Shown: positions 17,402 to 26,912, numbered from the stretch's first letter. The stretch is DNA of 64,000 bases from Nocardia sp. CY41 (GCF_009829325.1 NZ_VUOS01000031.1:33405-97404), one strand, 5' to 3'. Notes: a model not told the origin generated them from the letters alone. Numbers and translations: made by a program.

Positions 17402-18153
17402 GGCCGGTGTCCGCTGCGGTAGGCCGCATCGAGTTCGGCGCGCTCCTTGAAAGTATCTGCCGGTTTCCAGAATCCGTCGTGGCGGTAGCCGAACAACCGG
17501 CCCTGGCCCGCGAGCGTCCCACAGGCGTCCTCAACCAGATCGCCACCTGGTGGCAGCAGGTCGAATATCTCCCGGCCGAGCACGAAGTAGCCGCCGTTCT
17601 CCCACAGGGGCATACGCGCCACGGGAACGATGTCCTTGACCTCGCCGGTAGCACTGAGGTCCACGCAGTGGAACGACGATTGGGGTGGCACCACCAGCAG
17701 AGATGCCGCGGCCCCCGAAGCGTGGAACTGTCTGATCATCTCGTCCAGGGGAGCGTCGGTGAGGACGTCCGCGTAGTTGGCCAGGAAGTACTGGTCGTCG
17801 CCGAGGTGCTCGCGCACCCGGCGCAATCGCTCTCCGATGGCCGACTCCACGCCGGTATCGACGAAAGTGATCGTCCAGTCGTCGATATCGCTGCCGAGCA
17901 GTTCGACCCGGCCGTTGCGGATCACGAAGTCGTTGGACGCCGACTCACGGTAGCTGAGGAAGAAATTCTTGATGTGCTCGGCGCCGTATCCGAGGCACAG
18001 GATGAATTCGGTGTGACCGTAGTGCGCGTAGTACCGCATCACGTGCCAGAGCAAGGGGCGGGGTCCGACGAGTTGCATCGGCTTGGGCACCATGTCATCG
18101 GTGCCGCCGCGCATGCGCATGCCGTAGCCACCGCAGAACAGGACGACTTTCAT
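17380..18153 (-). CDS. RfbF-like glucose-1-phosphate cytidylyltransferase / sugar nucleotidyltransferase
   Basis: 257 aa. MKVVLFCGGYGMRMRGGTDD is a variant of the pyrophosphorylase GG-x-G-x-R loop, and MVPKPMQLVGPRPLLWHVM, YYAHYGHTEFILCLGYG and DTGVES match glucose-1-phosphate cytidylyltransferases closely. It would make a CDP- (or other NDP-) hexose that feeds the neighbouring SDR, epimerase and C-methyltransferase. The start overlaps the upstream methyltransferase stop (ATGA). A long N-terminal extension in frame is shadow of that gene. CDP preference is inferred from resemblance only. Confidence 0.84.
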   Translation of the reverse strand: MKVVLFCGGYGMRMRGGTDDMVPKPMQLVGPRPLLWHVMRYYAHYGHTEFILCLGYGAEHIKNFFLSYRESASNDFVIRNGRVELLGSDIDDWTITFVDTGVESAIGERLRRVREHLGDDQYFLANYADVLTDAPLDEMIRQFHASGAAASLLVVPPQSSFHCVDLSATGEVKDIVPVARMPLWENGGYFVLGREIFDLLPPGGDLVEDACGTLAGQGRLFGYRHDGFWKPADTFKERAELDAAYRSGHRPWMVWEQ

Positions 18154-19433
18154 CGGCGCCGGTTTCCTTTCGACTCGGCTCCGGCCGGCCGGGTCGGGGC
18201 CGGGCAAGCCGGGTCGACCACGTGCAGCTCGGGCAAGGGGTAAGCGAGCTGACCGCCCCACTCGGCGACATGCCGCAGCTGTGCGGTGATCTCGTGCTCG
18301 AGATTCCAGGGCAGCACCACGACCACGTCCGGACGATCGGCGTCGAGCCGGGCCGGCGGGTGGATCGGGATTCGCGTCCCCGGAGTGAATCTGCCGTGTT
18401 TGTAAGGATTGCGGTCGACGGTGTACTCGAGTAGGTCGGGCCGGATCCCGCAATAGTTGAGCAGTGTGTTGCCCTTGCCCGGCGCACCGTATCCGACGAC
18501 GCGTCGGCGCCGGCGTCGGCAGTCGAGCAGGAACCCGAGCAGCTCATGCCGCACGGACTCGGCACGCTGCCGCAGCGATGTGTAGCCGTCCGCCGAGTGC
18601 AGTCCCGCGGACCGCTCGAGTTCGAGCACTTCCCGCACCCGGTCGCTCACCGCCGCCACGGCGGCATCGGGGCGCACCCACAGCCGGATCGATCCGCCGT
18701 GCGTCGGCAACTGCTCGACGTCGACCACGGTCAATCCCGCGACAGCGAGCGCACGTTGTGCCGAAAGCACGGTGTAGTACTGGAAATGCTCGTGGTAGAT
18801 GGTGTCGAACTGGCCGAGCCCCACCAAGTTCAGCGCATGGTGCACCTCGATGGTCAGCATGCCGTCGTCCGCCAGCAGGACGCGTAGCGCACGGGTGAAT
18901 CCGCGCAGATCCGGGATATGGGCATAGACGTTGTTGGCGACCACGAGATCCGCGGGGCCGTGTTCGGCGCGGATCCGGCGAGCCGAATCCTCGTCGAGGA
19001 AGGTGGTTTCGGTGGGTACGCCCGACTCGCGAGCCGCTGTTCCGACGTTGACCGAAGGCTCGATGCCCAGGCATCGGATGTCGCGGTCCACGACGTGACG
19101 GAGCAGGTAACCGTCATTGCTGGCGACTTCCACCACGAAGGAGTCCCTGCCCAGTCCCAGCCGGGCGGTCGCGGTGTCGACGAACTCGCCCGCGTGGCGG
19201 ACCCAGCTGTCGGAGTAGGAGGAGAAGTAGGCGTATTCGGTGAAGGTCTCCTCCGGTGTGATCAGCGCCGGAATCTGCAGCAGCAGGCAGTCGACGCAGA
19301 CCCGCAAATGCAAGGGGTAGGTCGGCTCCGGCAGATCGAGCTGGGCGGCGGTGAGGAACGATTCGCACGGCGGCGTGGCGCCGAGATCCAGAACGCTGGA
19401 CAGTCTGCCGGAGTCACAGAGTCGACAGCGCAC
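18150..19433 (-). CDS. SAM-dependent sugar C-methyltransferase (TylC3/TcaB9 type)
   Basis: 427 aa. Zinc-binding N-terminus with C3, C6, C46, C49; Tyr/Ser-rich YAYFSSYSDSWVRH (67-80); SAM loop VVEVASNDGYLL; catalytic YHEHFQYY (Y213, H214, E215, H216); and C-terminal VVGYGAPGKGNTLLNY. All hallmark residues of the 4-keto-sugar C3-methyltransferases are present. It predicts a methyl-branched deoxysugar in the polymer. GTG start at 19433; first gene of a four-gene minus-strand run, with a 451-base gap to the divergent WbaP-like gene. Confidence 0.87.
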   Translation of the reverse strand: MRCRLCDSGRLSSVLDLGATPPCESFLTAAQLDLPEPTYPLHLRVCVDCLLLQIPALITPEETFTEYAYFSSYSDSWVRHAGEFVDTATARLGLGRDSFVVEVASNDGYLLRHVVDRDIRCLGIEPSVNVGTAARESGVPTETTFLDEDSARRIRAEHGPADLVVANNVYAHIPDLRGFTRALRVLLADDGMLTIEVHHALNLVGLGQFDTIYHEHFQYYTVLSAQRALAVAGLTVVDVEQLPTHGGSIRLWVRPDAAVAAVSDRVREVLELERSAGLHSADGYTSLRQRAESVRHELLGFLLDCRRRRRRVVGYGAPGKGNTLLNYCGIRPDLLEYTVDRNPYKHGRFTPGTRIPIHPPARLDADRPDVVVVLPWNLEHEITAQLRHVAEWGGQLAYPLPELHVVDPACPAPTRPAGAESKGNRRR

Positions 19434-19884
19434 AGATCCGATCCTTTGCTCGAAACGTCCCGGCCCCGTCGGAACGCTTGTCGCGGCGCACGGAAGCAGA
19501 AGCTGCCCGGCGTATCACGAGATGCGCGCGACGAGAACGTCATTCGTGGTACGGGCCGCACTGTCGCGACCGTCAGCGTACCGACGGCAATATCGGCTGG
19601 ATTACAGATCAGCGTTACAAACTGTGATATAGAGCACATTCCATATTCACCTTCATGGTGTTATTCCCGATGCGTATCGAGATCGGTCGCCGAGGCGATT
19701 CGGATCAGTTAACATCCCGATCGCGCTGCTTCGCGCATACGTTCCGATCGGCGAGAGACGTTGTGACACTTGCCGATCAAGTGCCGATGAAGCGCTCGGT
19801 AGAGGCGGTCGGGACGCTGCCGGGAAAGACGATCTCCGGATCGGGTAGCAATTCCACCGTTGCCCCAGGAGGGGTGTTCTCTTG
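19434..19884. promoter_or_regulatory. 451-base divergent intergenic region before the initiating transferase
   Basis: The stretch 19590-19770 is distinctly AT-richer than its surroundings (for example around 19610-19660 and 19700-19745). It probably holds promoters for the C-methyltransferase operon and, with a long 5' leader, for the WbaP-like gene. A perfect AGGAGG lies at 19867-19872 before the ATG at 19885. No gene or convincing RNA structure was seen. Confidence 0.5.
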
Positions 19885-21402
19885 ATGAAATCCAAGGCTG
19901 TCCCGGAATGGAATGGGACCGCCGAATCCCCACGATCCTTCGTGGCTCCACCGATTACGGTCTCGACCCGTAAGGCCTGGCGATCGGAGTATGTACGTCG
20001 TGTCACCATCACCGATTTCGCCGCCGTTTCCATCGCCGTGGGTAGTGCGCAGCTGATTCGCTTCAATGGCGGTGGCGCTCCGCCGCTGGCCTGGGAGGGG
20101 CCGTACCGGGTCGGTTACACGGTGGTATCGGGCGTGCTCGCCTTGGGCTGGTTCGCGATCCTCGGCAGCGCGGGTAGCCGCGCGCCGCAACTGGTCGGCA
20201 GCGGTGTCGAGGAGTTCCGGCGGCTGTTGTCGGCGACCATGCACTTGTTCGGCGTACTGGCACTCATGTCGCTGGCACTCGAAATCGATTTCGCCAGAGG
20301 TTATCTCGCGATCGCCTTTCCGGCCGGCGTCCTCGCGGTGGTCGGTGGACGACTGTGGTGGCGTCATCAGCTTGCCAGGGAACGCCGCCGGGGACGCCAT
20401 CGGTCGGCCGTACTCGTGGTCGGCACCGCCGACGCGGTCGCTGCGATGACCGTGGCGTTCGCCGCGGACCCGGGCGCAGGTTACGACGTCGTCGGCGCCT
20501 GCGTGCCGGGTGGGCAATCAGGCGATGCGCCGCTGGCTTTCGCCGGCGGTACGGTGGCGGTCGTCGGTGACGACAGCGCCGTGCTGCGAGCGGTCCTGCA
20601 CACCCACGCCGACACCGTCGCCATCGGTCCCACCCGGCATCTCGGTCCCACCGAGCTGCGCAGACTCGCTTGGGAACTCGACGCGCTGGGAGTCGAGTTC
20701 ATGCTGGCGCCAGGGGCGATCGACATCGCCATATCCCGGCTGACCAATCGGCAGGTCGCGGGGATGCCGATGATGCACATCGCCGAGCCGCAGTACCAGC
20801 GGGCTCGGTCGGTCAGCAAAACGGCCTTCGACATCGGTTTCGCGACAGTGTGCGTACTGCTGCTCCTGCCGGTGTTCCTGGCGATCGCGATCGCGGTGAA
20901 GACCACCAGCCGCGGCCCGGTCTTCTACCTGTCGGAACGCATCGGCCGATACGGCCTGCCGTTCCGCATGATCAAGTTCCGCAGCATGTACGACGACGCC
21001 GACCGGTATGCCGAGGCCTTGATCGCACAGCAGGGTGGAAATCCGGTCTTCTTCAAGATGAAGGTCGACCCCCGGGTCACGCCGGTCGGGCGCTTCCTGC
21101 GCAAGTACAGTCTCGACGAACTTCCGCAGTTCCTCAACGTTCTGCGTGGCGACATGAGCGTTGTCGGGCCACGGCCGCAGGTGCGGCGGGAAGTCGACAC
21201 CTACGACCACATGACGCGCCGACGCCTGCTAGTGAAGCCTGGGCTGACCGGCTTGTGGCAGGTCAGTGGCAGGTCGGACCTCCCGCTCGAGGACGCGGTG
21301 CGACTCGACCTGTCCTACGTGGAGAACGTGTCCATGAGGATGGACCTGCGGCTCATCGCGCGCACGGTCGGTGTCGTAGCGCGAGGTGAGGGAGCGTACT
21401 GA
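19885..21402 (+). CDS. WbaP-type undecaprenyl-phosphate sugar phosphotransferase (initiating transferase)
   Basis: 505 aa polyprenyl glycosylphosphotransferase. The N-terminal half has four or five membrane helices and a Rossmann-like domain (VLVVGTADAVAAMTVAF). The C-terminal bacterial sugar-transferase domain starts at about 315 with SKTAFDIGFATVCVLLLLP and contains RIGRYGLPFRMIKFRSMY, DELPQFLNVLRGDMS, VGPRP and KPGLTGLWQVSGRSDL. It transfers sugar-1-phosphate to undecaprenyl phosphate and starts the repeat unit. A perfect AGGAGG precedes the ATG at 19885; a TTG directly before it is less likely. Being alone on the plus strand, it may be regulated separately from the rest of the locus. Confidence 0.9.
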   Translation: MKSKAVPEWNGTAESPRSFVAPPITVSTRKAWRSEYVRRVTITDFAAVSIAVGSAQLIRFNGGGAPPLAWEGPYRVGYTVVSGVLALGWFAILGSAGSRAPQLVGSGVEEFRRLLSATMHLFGVLALMSLALEIDFARGYLAIAFPAGVLAVVGGRLWWRHQLARERRRGRHRSAVLVVGTADAVAAMTVAFAADPGAGYDVVGACVPGGQSGDAPLAFAGGTVAVVGDDSAVLRAVLHTHADTVAIGPTRHLGPTELRRLAWELDALGVEFMLAPGAIDIAISRLTNRQVAGMPMMHIAEPQYQRARSVSKTAFDIGFATVCVLLLLPVFLAIAIAVKTTSRGPVFYLSERIGRYGLPFRMIKFRSMYDDADRYAEALIAQQGGNPVFFKMKVDPRVTPVGRFLRKYSLDELPQFLNVLRGDMSVVGPRPQVRREVDTYDHMTRRRLLVKPGLTGLWQVSGRSDLPLEDAVRLDLSYVENVSMRMDLRLIARTVGVVARGEGAY

Positions 21403-21588
21403 CGCCGTGGGGCGGTGGTCGCGAAGTGCCTGCCATCGCCCGCGCTGGGGCGGGCTGCCGAGCTTCGCCGCCGTGAAATCCCTTTCTTAAGCCGGATATC
21501 CACCGATCATGCGGGGGACGCACGGTGTCAGCGGCCGTATCAGGCGAGTGTCAGCGTGGTGTCAGGCCGGACGCCGACAGTGGTTCTC

Positions 21589-22416
21589 ATGACGAACAAC
21601 AGCACCTCCTCCACCGCTTCGAAGTGGACCGGCATGGTGCCGGTCGACGATACGGCCCTGGCCGTCACCGACACCGGCGGGCGCGGCATCCCCGTGGTCT
21701 ACTGCAATGGCCAGTTCGCCACTCAGGGGTACTGGCGGCGGGTCATCGCCGAGCTCGGCCCCGAATTCCGGCACATCACCTTCGACGAGCGGGCTCGCGG
21801 CAAATCGCGGCGTTCGGCGGACTATTCCTTCGAGGCCGCGGTGCGGGATGTCGATGCCGTCCTGGCCGCGCGTGACGTGGACCGGGCGTTGCTGGTCGGC
21901 TGGTCCTACGGGGCAGTCGTCGCGGCGCACTGGGCCGCCCGGAACCCGGACCGTGCCATGGGCGCGGTGCTGGTCGACGGCGCGTTCCCCTACGACTGGC
22001 TCGACCAGGCCATGGAGCAGCGGATCCGCAAGCTGTTCAAGCGGCTGGGCTGGTTCACACCGCTGCTGCGCCCGACCGGCCTGACCCCGCGGATGACCGC
22101 CGAACAGATGGCCGAAAGCAATATCGAACTCGGCAGACTCTCCCGCGAACGCGAGCTGGGTCCCGTGCTGGACGAGATCAGCGTGCCGTTGCGGTATGTG
22201 GTCGCTTCGGGGACGTCGTTCGGAAGCCGCGGCGACGAACAGGAACGGGTCCGCTCCGGGCTCGACGCGGTGTGCGACCGCAACCCGAACATCCGCATCA
22301 GCGCGAAGGTCGCCAGCAACCACGGCGCGCTCCTGCGCAAGGATTTCCGCGCCATCGCCCAGGCTGTCCGCGAGACCGCAGCGGCCCACGATCAGCAGGG
22401 TTCGCCGAGCCGCTGA
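21589..22416 (+). CDS. Alpha/beta hydrolase
   Basis: 275 aa alpha/beta-hydrolase fold. The nucleophile elbow is GWSYGAV, the oxyanion region is YCNGQFATQGYW, and the catalytic His is probably in SNHGALLRKD; FDERARGKSRR is the usual Gly/Arg loop. The substrate is unknown. ATG at 21589 is preferred over the upstream frame, which reads through low-quality sequence. The small gene at 22523 follows after 106 bases and could be cotranscribed. Confidence 0.82.
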   Translation: MTNNSTSSTASKWTGMVPVDDTALAVTDTGGRGIPVVYCNGQFATQGYWRRVIAELGPEFRHITFDERARGKSRRSADYSFEAAVRDVDAVLAARDVDRALLVGWSYGAVVAAHWAARNPDRAMGAVLVDGAFPYDWLDQAMEQRIRKLFKRLGWFTPLLRPTGLTPRMTAEQMAESNIELGRLSRERELGPVLDEISVPLRYVVASGTSFGSRGDEQERVRSGLDAVCDRNPNIRISAKVASNHGALLRKDFRAIAQAVRETAAAHDQQGSPSR

Positions 22417-22522
22417 CCGACCATCGGCCTGGGCGACCTCGTTCGCCCACCAGCCCCCGGCAATCCGAGACTCCTCTAACAGATCACATTTCCGCACAAC
22501 CCATTCCGAAGGAGACACCACC

Positions 22523-22930
22523 ATGTCCATCACCCTGACCGACCAGGACAAGGCCACCATCCGGACCGCCGCGTACGGCGCTGTCTCGCTGCTGGCCGCC
22601 GCTGACGCGACCGGCTCACCGCACAAGGCCGCCACCCACGGCTCCATCGCCCTGTCGTCGGCGACCGGCCTTGTCGGGCACGTGCTCGCCGCGAAGTCCA
22701 AGGACATCACCCTGAACGGCAAGAACGTCGCCGAACTCGCCGACCATGTGCTGCCTGCCCTCACCGAGGCCATGAACGTGCTGCAGAAGCAGGATCCGGC
22801 CGAGGCCGACAACTTCCGCAGCACCGTCCTCGTCGCCGTCGACGCGGCCATCGGAAGCCGCAAAGGCGCGCCCAGCCCCGTCCTGGCCGACATGACCCGC
22901 AAGATCACCGCTGCGCTCGACGCCGCCTGA
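22523..22930 (+). CDS. Small helical protein of unknown function
   Basis: 135 aa, predicted all-alpha and Ala-rich, with no signal peptide or recognised domain. GAAGGAG lies about 8 bases before the ATG. Codon usage fits a real gene. It lies behind the hydrolase gene and is followed by two strong dyads, so it ends the unit. I do not recognise the family. Confidence 0.75.
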   Translation: MSITLTDQDKATIRTAAYGAVSLLAAADATGSPHKAATHGSIALSSATGLVGHVLAAKSKDITLNGKNVAELADHVLPALTEAMNVLQKQDPAEADNFRSTVLVAVDAAIGSRKGAPSPVLADMTRKITAALDAA

Positions 22931-22933
22931 TCG

Positions 22934-22989
22934 GGTGCCGGCCGGCACCGCCACAGCCTGTCACGGGGTCCGCACCGGACCTCGTGACA
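22934..22989. terminator. Bidirectional terminator with two dyads
   Basis: A perfect 16-base palindrome GGTGCCGGCCGGCACC (22934-22949) is followed by a hairpin at 22959-22989 with 14-base arms (one G-U pair) and a 3-base loop. It separates the convergent small gene and the glycosyltransferase. No T tract follows, as is common in actinobacteria. Confidence 0.75.
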
Positions 22990-23013
22990 CGGCAGGGGTG
23001 CAGCGGCGTCGGC

Positions 23014-24267
23014 TCAGCCGATCGCGTCGAGCAGTAGTTTCGCCGCGACCGTCGCTCCGTCCGCACGGATCATGCCGGCCACTTCGTTCGCGCGCGCTCG
23101 GGTGGTAGACGCCAACGCCATATCCAGAGCGGCGGACAATGCCGCCGAGCTGGGATCCGCGTCCGCACATGCCGCGCCGATGCCGAGAGCGGCCACCCGG
23201 CCCGCCCAGTACGACTGGTCCATCATCTGGGGTACCACCACTTGAGGCGCACCGGCTCGGGCGGCGGCCGTTGTCGTGCCCGCACCACCGTGGTGGATGA
23301 CGGCGGCGACCCGGGTGAACAGCGCCTGATGGTTGACCTCATCGATGGCCATGCAGTCGGGGAGGTCGTCGATCAGCGCCAACTCGGCCCAGCCAGGAGA
23401 GAGAAGCACACGGTGGCTGTGGGCGCGGACCGCTTCGATCGCCACCCGGGCGATGCTGGGGCGCATCGGCATACTGCCGAACCCGACGTACACCGGTGGT
23501 GCGCCCGCGTCCAAGAACGCCGACAACCCGGCAGGCAACGGGCGTTCGTCGGGCACGAGCCACGCACCGGTCTGCACGACATCCAGACCCGGCACTTGCG
23601 ACCACGGCCCCAGCACCGGGTCCGCGGCCAGCCATGGGTTCCCGGTGATGACGTGATCGCGGACGTCGGCCACCGGCGGCAGCCCGAGCGCAGCCCGGCC
23701 CGTGTCGAGCGCATGGCCGAACTGTGCGTTCCAGCCGTGGGCGTCGATTTCCCACAGCAGTTGATTGTCGATCCCGTCCGGTGCGGGCCGATCGCCCGGC
23801 AGCGGCATCGGCGGATGATGCGGCGAGGGCAGCGTGGTCGGCTGGTAGCTCACGTATCGGTAGTGGACGCCGAGCCTCTCGGCGACCGACCTGGCCGCAA
23901 CCTGTGTCACGCCGGAGGCCACTACCGCGTCACATCCCGCGGCCGCTGTGGTGATCGTGTCGAATTGGATCGCCGGCCAATCGGTTACGTACTGCGACAG
24001 CTCGGCGCGCGACGGTCTTCCGGCTCCCGAACCGGTCTTCAGCGGTCCCAGCGGCACAAGCGGCATGCCGAGGTCGGCACATCGCGGCGCGCAGTCCGGT
24101 GGCGCGCATACTCGCACGCCGGCTCCGAATTCCCGCAACCACAGCGCGAGCCCCAACATCGGCTCGACGTCCCCCCGCGACCCGCTTGCCGTCAACAGCA
24201 CTCGCACGTCTTCACCGACTTCCGGTGGCTGGATCCGAGCCTGCCCACCCGGTTCGAACGAGCTCAT
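23014..24267 (-). CDS. MGT-type (GT1) glycosyltransferase
   Basis: 417 aa GT1 enzyme like those that glycosylate lipids, macrolides or glycopeptides. VRVLLTASGSRGDVEPMLGL is the N-terminal family motif, PVYVGFGSMPMRP the linker strand, and the nucleotide-sugar signature runs through HHGGAGTTTAAARAGAPQVV and VPQMMDQSYWAGRVAALGIG. The true start may be the internal GTG of VRVLL, near residue 21. It stands alone between a terminator and the acyltransferase pair; a glycolipid product is conceivable, but the acceptor is unknown. Confidence 0.85.
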   Translation of the reverse strand: MSSFEPGGQARIQPPEVGEDVRVLLTASGSRGDVEPMLGLALWLREFGAGVRVCAPPDCAPRCADLGMPLVPLGPLKTGSGAGRPSRAELSQYVTDWPAIQFDTITTAAAGCDAVVASGVTQVAARSVAERLGVHYRYVSYQPTTLPSPHHPPMPLPGDRPAPDGIDNQLLWEIDAHGWNAQFGHALDTGRAALGLPPVADVRDHVITGNPWLAADPVLGPWSQVPGLDVVQTGAWLVPDERPLPAGLSAFLDAGAPPVYVGFGSMPMRPSIARVAIEAVRAHSHRVLLSPGWAELALIDDLPDCMAIDEVNHQALFTRVAAVIHHGGAGTTTAAARAGAPQVVVPQMMDQSYWAGRVAALGIGAACADADPSSAALSAALDMALASTTRARANEVAGMIRADGATVAAKLLLDAIG

Positions 24268-24368
24268 CGATTGCGCTCATACCGGCCATCATCGAGCCGA
24301 AGCACCTACGGCGACGCCACAGTCGTTCCCACACAGGGGAACCGCCCTGTGCCGCAATTCGACGGGGT

Positions 24369-25112
24369 TCACCGCGCCTTCGCGCGCCGCCGCCTCTCCA
24401 TCTCCTCCCGTTCCAGCACAGCCGCCTCCGCGAGGGTCGGGGCGGTCCCGCCGAGCCGGGCGGGCACCCAACGGGCGCCTTCCACCATCGGATAGTCGCG
24501 TTGCGCGCGTTCGAGCAGCTCGCTCATCCGAGTGCGCAGGGTGGCGGTGAGTTTCTCGGCCGGTTCGTCGGGTGGGATCGGCGCGCCGATGCGGATATTG
24601 ATCGGAAAACGATGGCGGCCGAGCTGTTTCGGGATGTCCTTGGTCCAGATCCGGTGCGCGCCCCAGATGATCATGGGGACGATCGGGACATCGGCTTCCA
24701 CAGCCATCCGCGCCGCGCCGGATTTGAATTCCTTCAGTTCGAAGCTGCGGCTGATCGTCGCCTCGGGATAGACCACCACCACCTCACCCTCGCGCAGCGC
24801 CGTCACCGCGCGGGCATACGATTCGGCCCCGGCCGTGCGATCCACACCGATCGCCTTGCAATGCTTCATGAGAAAGCCGATGATGCCGTGCTCGAGCTCG
24901 GCCTTCATCATGTACCGGACATTGCGCCCGGACTTCCGCCCGACCAACCCGACCTCCATGAAATCCAGGTAGGCCGTGTGGTTCACGGCGAGCACCGCGC
25001 CTCCGGAACGCGGAAAACGCTCTTGCCCTCGGATATCGATGCGCAAGCCCTGCGCGAAGAAAATGGCGCGGGCCAAGCCGGTGAGGATGTCGTAAACCGG
25101 TTCCCGCGCCAT
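24369..25112 (-). CDS. PlsC-family acyltransferase (Rv3814c-Rv3816c-like)
   Basis: 247 aa. The HX4D acyltransferase box is NHTAYLD and the substrate-binding box is VYPEATISRSFELKEFKSG. The family makes phosphatidic acid or acylates other cell-envelope lipids. It is close in sequence to the adjacent gene at 25124-25870, so the two arose by duplication. ATG at 25112 is preceded by GGGAG at suitable spacing; a GTG one codon earlier is possible. In M. tuberculosis, acyltransferases Rv3814c-Rv3816c sit close to namH in the same way. Confidence 0.88.
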   Translation of the reverse strand: MAREPVYDILTGLARAIFFAQGLRIDIRGQERFPRSGGAVLAVNHTAYLDFMEVGLVGRKSGRNVRYMMKAELEHGIIGFLMKHCKAIGVDRTAGAESYARAVTALREGEVVVVYPEATISRSFELKEFKSGAARMAVEADVPIVPMIIWGAHRIWTKDIPKQLGRHRFPINIRIGAPIPPDEPAEKLTATLRTRMSELLERAQRDYPMVEGARWVPARLGGTAPTLAEAAVLEREEMERRRRAKAR

Positions 25113-25123
25113 CACAGCTCCCG

Positions 25124-25870
25124 TTACCCCGCCGCGTTCTTCCGCGCGGCCTTGGCCTCCGCTTCGGCGGCATCCATCGCGTCCGCCTCTTCCAGGGTAG
25201 GAGCGCTGCCGCCCAGCCGCGCCGGAACCCAGTACGCGCCGGGCTCGTGCACGTAGTCCTTCTGCAGGTCCAGCAGCATTTCCTGCATGGTCGAACGCAG
25301 CTTGGCGGTGAGCTCGGCGGCGGGCTCGAACGGCTGGATCGGCTCGCCGACCGCGATCGAGATGGGCGTGTTGGTGCGACCGAGCCGCTTCGGGAAACCC
25401 TTCGTCCAGACCCGCTGCGCGCCCCAGATGACGATCGGGATGATCGGCACCTCCGCCTCGATGGCCATGCGCGCCGCGCCGGACTTGAATTCCTTGATCT
25501 CGAAACTGCGGCTGATCGTCGCCTCCGGGTACACGCCGACCAGCTCGCCGCGCCGCAGATACTCCACCGCCGCTTTGTAGGAGTCCGCCCCCGCGGAACG
25601 GTCCACCGGGATGTGCTTGAGCGCCCGCATGATCGGGCCGGAGATCTTGTCATCGAAGACCTCCTTCTTGGCCATGAACCGGATGTAGCGCTTCGGAGTA
25701 CGCACCGGCAGGCCCGCATAGGTGAAGTCCATGTACCCCGTGTGGTTCACCGCCAGGACGGCGCCACCTCGGGCGGGGATGTGTTCATCGCCCTTGACGG
25801 TGAACTTCAGACCTTCGATGAAGAAGACGGTACGGGCGAGGCCGATGATCGTCCGGTAGACGGGTTCCAC
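25124..25870 (-). CDS. PlsC-family acyltransferase, paralogue
   Basis: 248 aa. HX4D box NHTGYMD and binding box VYPEATISRSFEIKEFKSG are nearly identical to those of the neighbouring acyltransferase, with an Ala/Glu/Lys-rich C-terminal tail. GTG at 25870 begins VEPVYRTIIGLARTVFFIEG, which aligns with the start of its paralogue; earlier in-frame sequence is the antisense of the lipoprotein gene. TACGCT lies 9 bases upstream and could be the -10 of a near-leaderless transcript. Confidence 0.87.
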   Translation of the reverse strand: MEPVYRTIIGLARTVFFIEGLKFTVKGDEHIPARGGAVLAVNHTGYMDFTYAGLPVRTPKRYIRFMAKKEVFDDKISGPIMRALKHIPVDRSAGADSYKAAVEYLRRGELVGVYPEATISRSFEIKEFKSGAARMAIEAEVPIIPIVIWGAQRVWTKGFPKRLGRTNTPISIAVGEPIQPFEPAAELTAKLRSTMQEMLLDLQKDYVHEPGAYWVPARLGGSAPTLEEADAMDAAEAEAKAARKNAAG

Positions 25871-25991
25871 AAGTCCGCTAGCGTAGTCGCTGCTCGTCCC
25901 CACCGGCAGTGCGCCGCCACCGCGCGCCGCGACGCGACGAGGACGCACGAGCAGCCCCGACCGCACGCCTTGAGAGAAGAGGATCGTCGAA

Positions 25992-26912
25992 GTGGAACGC
26001 GCCCGATCGGTACCGCGCGAGTACGACCCCGGTGCAGCACACGAGCGGAACCGGGCTTCGAGCGGGCGAGCGGCCCGCGCTGCGCTGACCGGCGGAGTCC
26101 TGATCGCGGCGTTCGCCCTGACCGGTTGCGACTCCGTCGTCGGCATCCCGGAGGAGAGCGCCCCGCAGGCGGCGGGACGCACGACGCCACCGGCCGCCAT
26201 CCCCGCCGCGCCGCCGCCGAGCACCTCGACGTTACCGCCGGTCCCCACCGACGCGCCGCCGGTCGGCGCGGTCGCCGGACTGCCCGCCGCCGCCCCCGTG
26301 TTGCAGCGCTGGGCCGCCGACCTGCGCTCGCACACCCTCGCCGAGATGCAGGACAAGTGCTGGACCGTCGCGCCGAAGAACGTGGCCGACATGTACGCCG
26401 ACCAGCAGGCCGTCCTCACCGCCTTGGCCCAGCCCGGCACGGCGACCGAGGACGCCGTGGTGTGGAAGGGCGCCGACGCCACGGTCGCCGTCCGGCGCGC
26501 CGAGCTCGCGACCGGCTACGCCTGCCCGCGCGTCGCCACGGCGGGCTCGGAGATCGCCTACGACGACGCCGACGCCCGCCACACCGTGCGCCGGTACCTG
26601 TCCCGGTTCGTCGGCACTCCGCTCGACCCCGCCGACAAAGAAGGCGACTACCCTCTGATCTGTAAGGCGTCCCCGGCGACCTGGGACCCCAAGGGCACCG
26701 GGCGTCCGAGTTCCGCGCCGCTGGCGACCAACCAGGGCGTGCTCACCGGGGCCACCGAGTTCGCCGACCAGCAGATCCGGTCGGAGCAGGTGAACACCGA
26801 CTACATCGCTGTGCTCGTGCCGGTGACCAACTCCTCCGGTGTGACGCAGACCCGCACCTTCACCTTGCGCTCCGGGCCGGACGGCTACTGCATCGGCGAC
26901 ATCTCGCCGTAA
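25992..26912 (+). CDS. Putative secreted lipoprotein
   Basis: 306 aa. After an Arg-rich n-region and a hydrophobic segment (ALTGGVLIAAFALTGC) there is a good lipobox ALTGC at about residue 46. A Pro/Thr/Ala-rich linker (about 55-95) leads to a domain with four Cys that may form disulfides. GTG at 25992 follows GAGAAGAGGA. It runs divergently from the acyltransferase pair and precedes namH by 42 bases, so it may be cotranscribed. No known domain recognised. Confidence 0.8.
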   Translation: MERARSVPREYDPGAAHERNRASSGRAARAALTGGVLIAAFALTGCDSVVGIPEESAPQAAGRTTPPAAIPAAPPPSTSTLPPVPTDAPPVGAVAGLPAAAPVLQRWAADLRSHTLAEMQDKCWTVAPKNVADMYADQQAVLTALAQPGTATEDAVVWKGADATVAVRRAELATGYACPRVATAGSEIAYDDADARHTVRRYLSRFVGTPLDPADKEGDYPLICKASPATWDPKGTGRPSSAPLATNQGVLTGATEFADQQIRSEQVNTDYIAVLVPVTNSSGVTQTRTFTLRSGPDGYCIGDISP

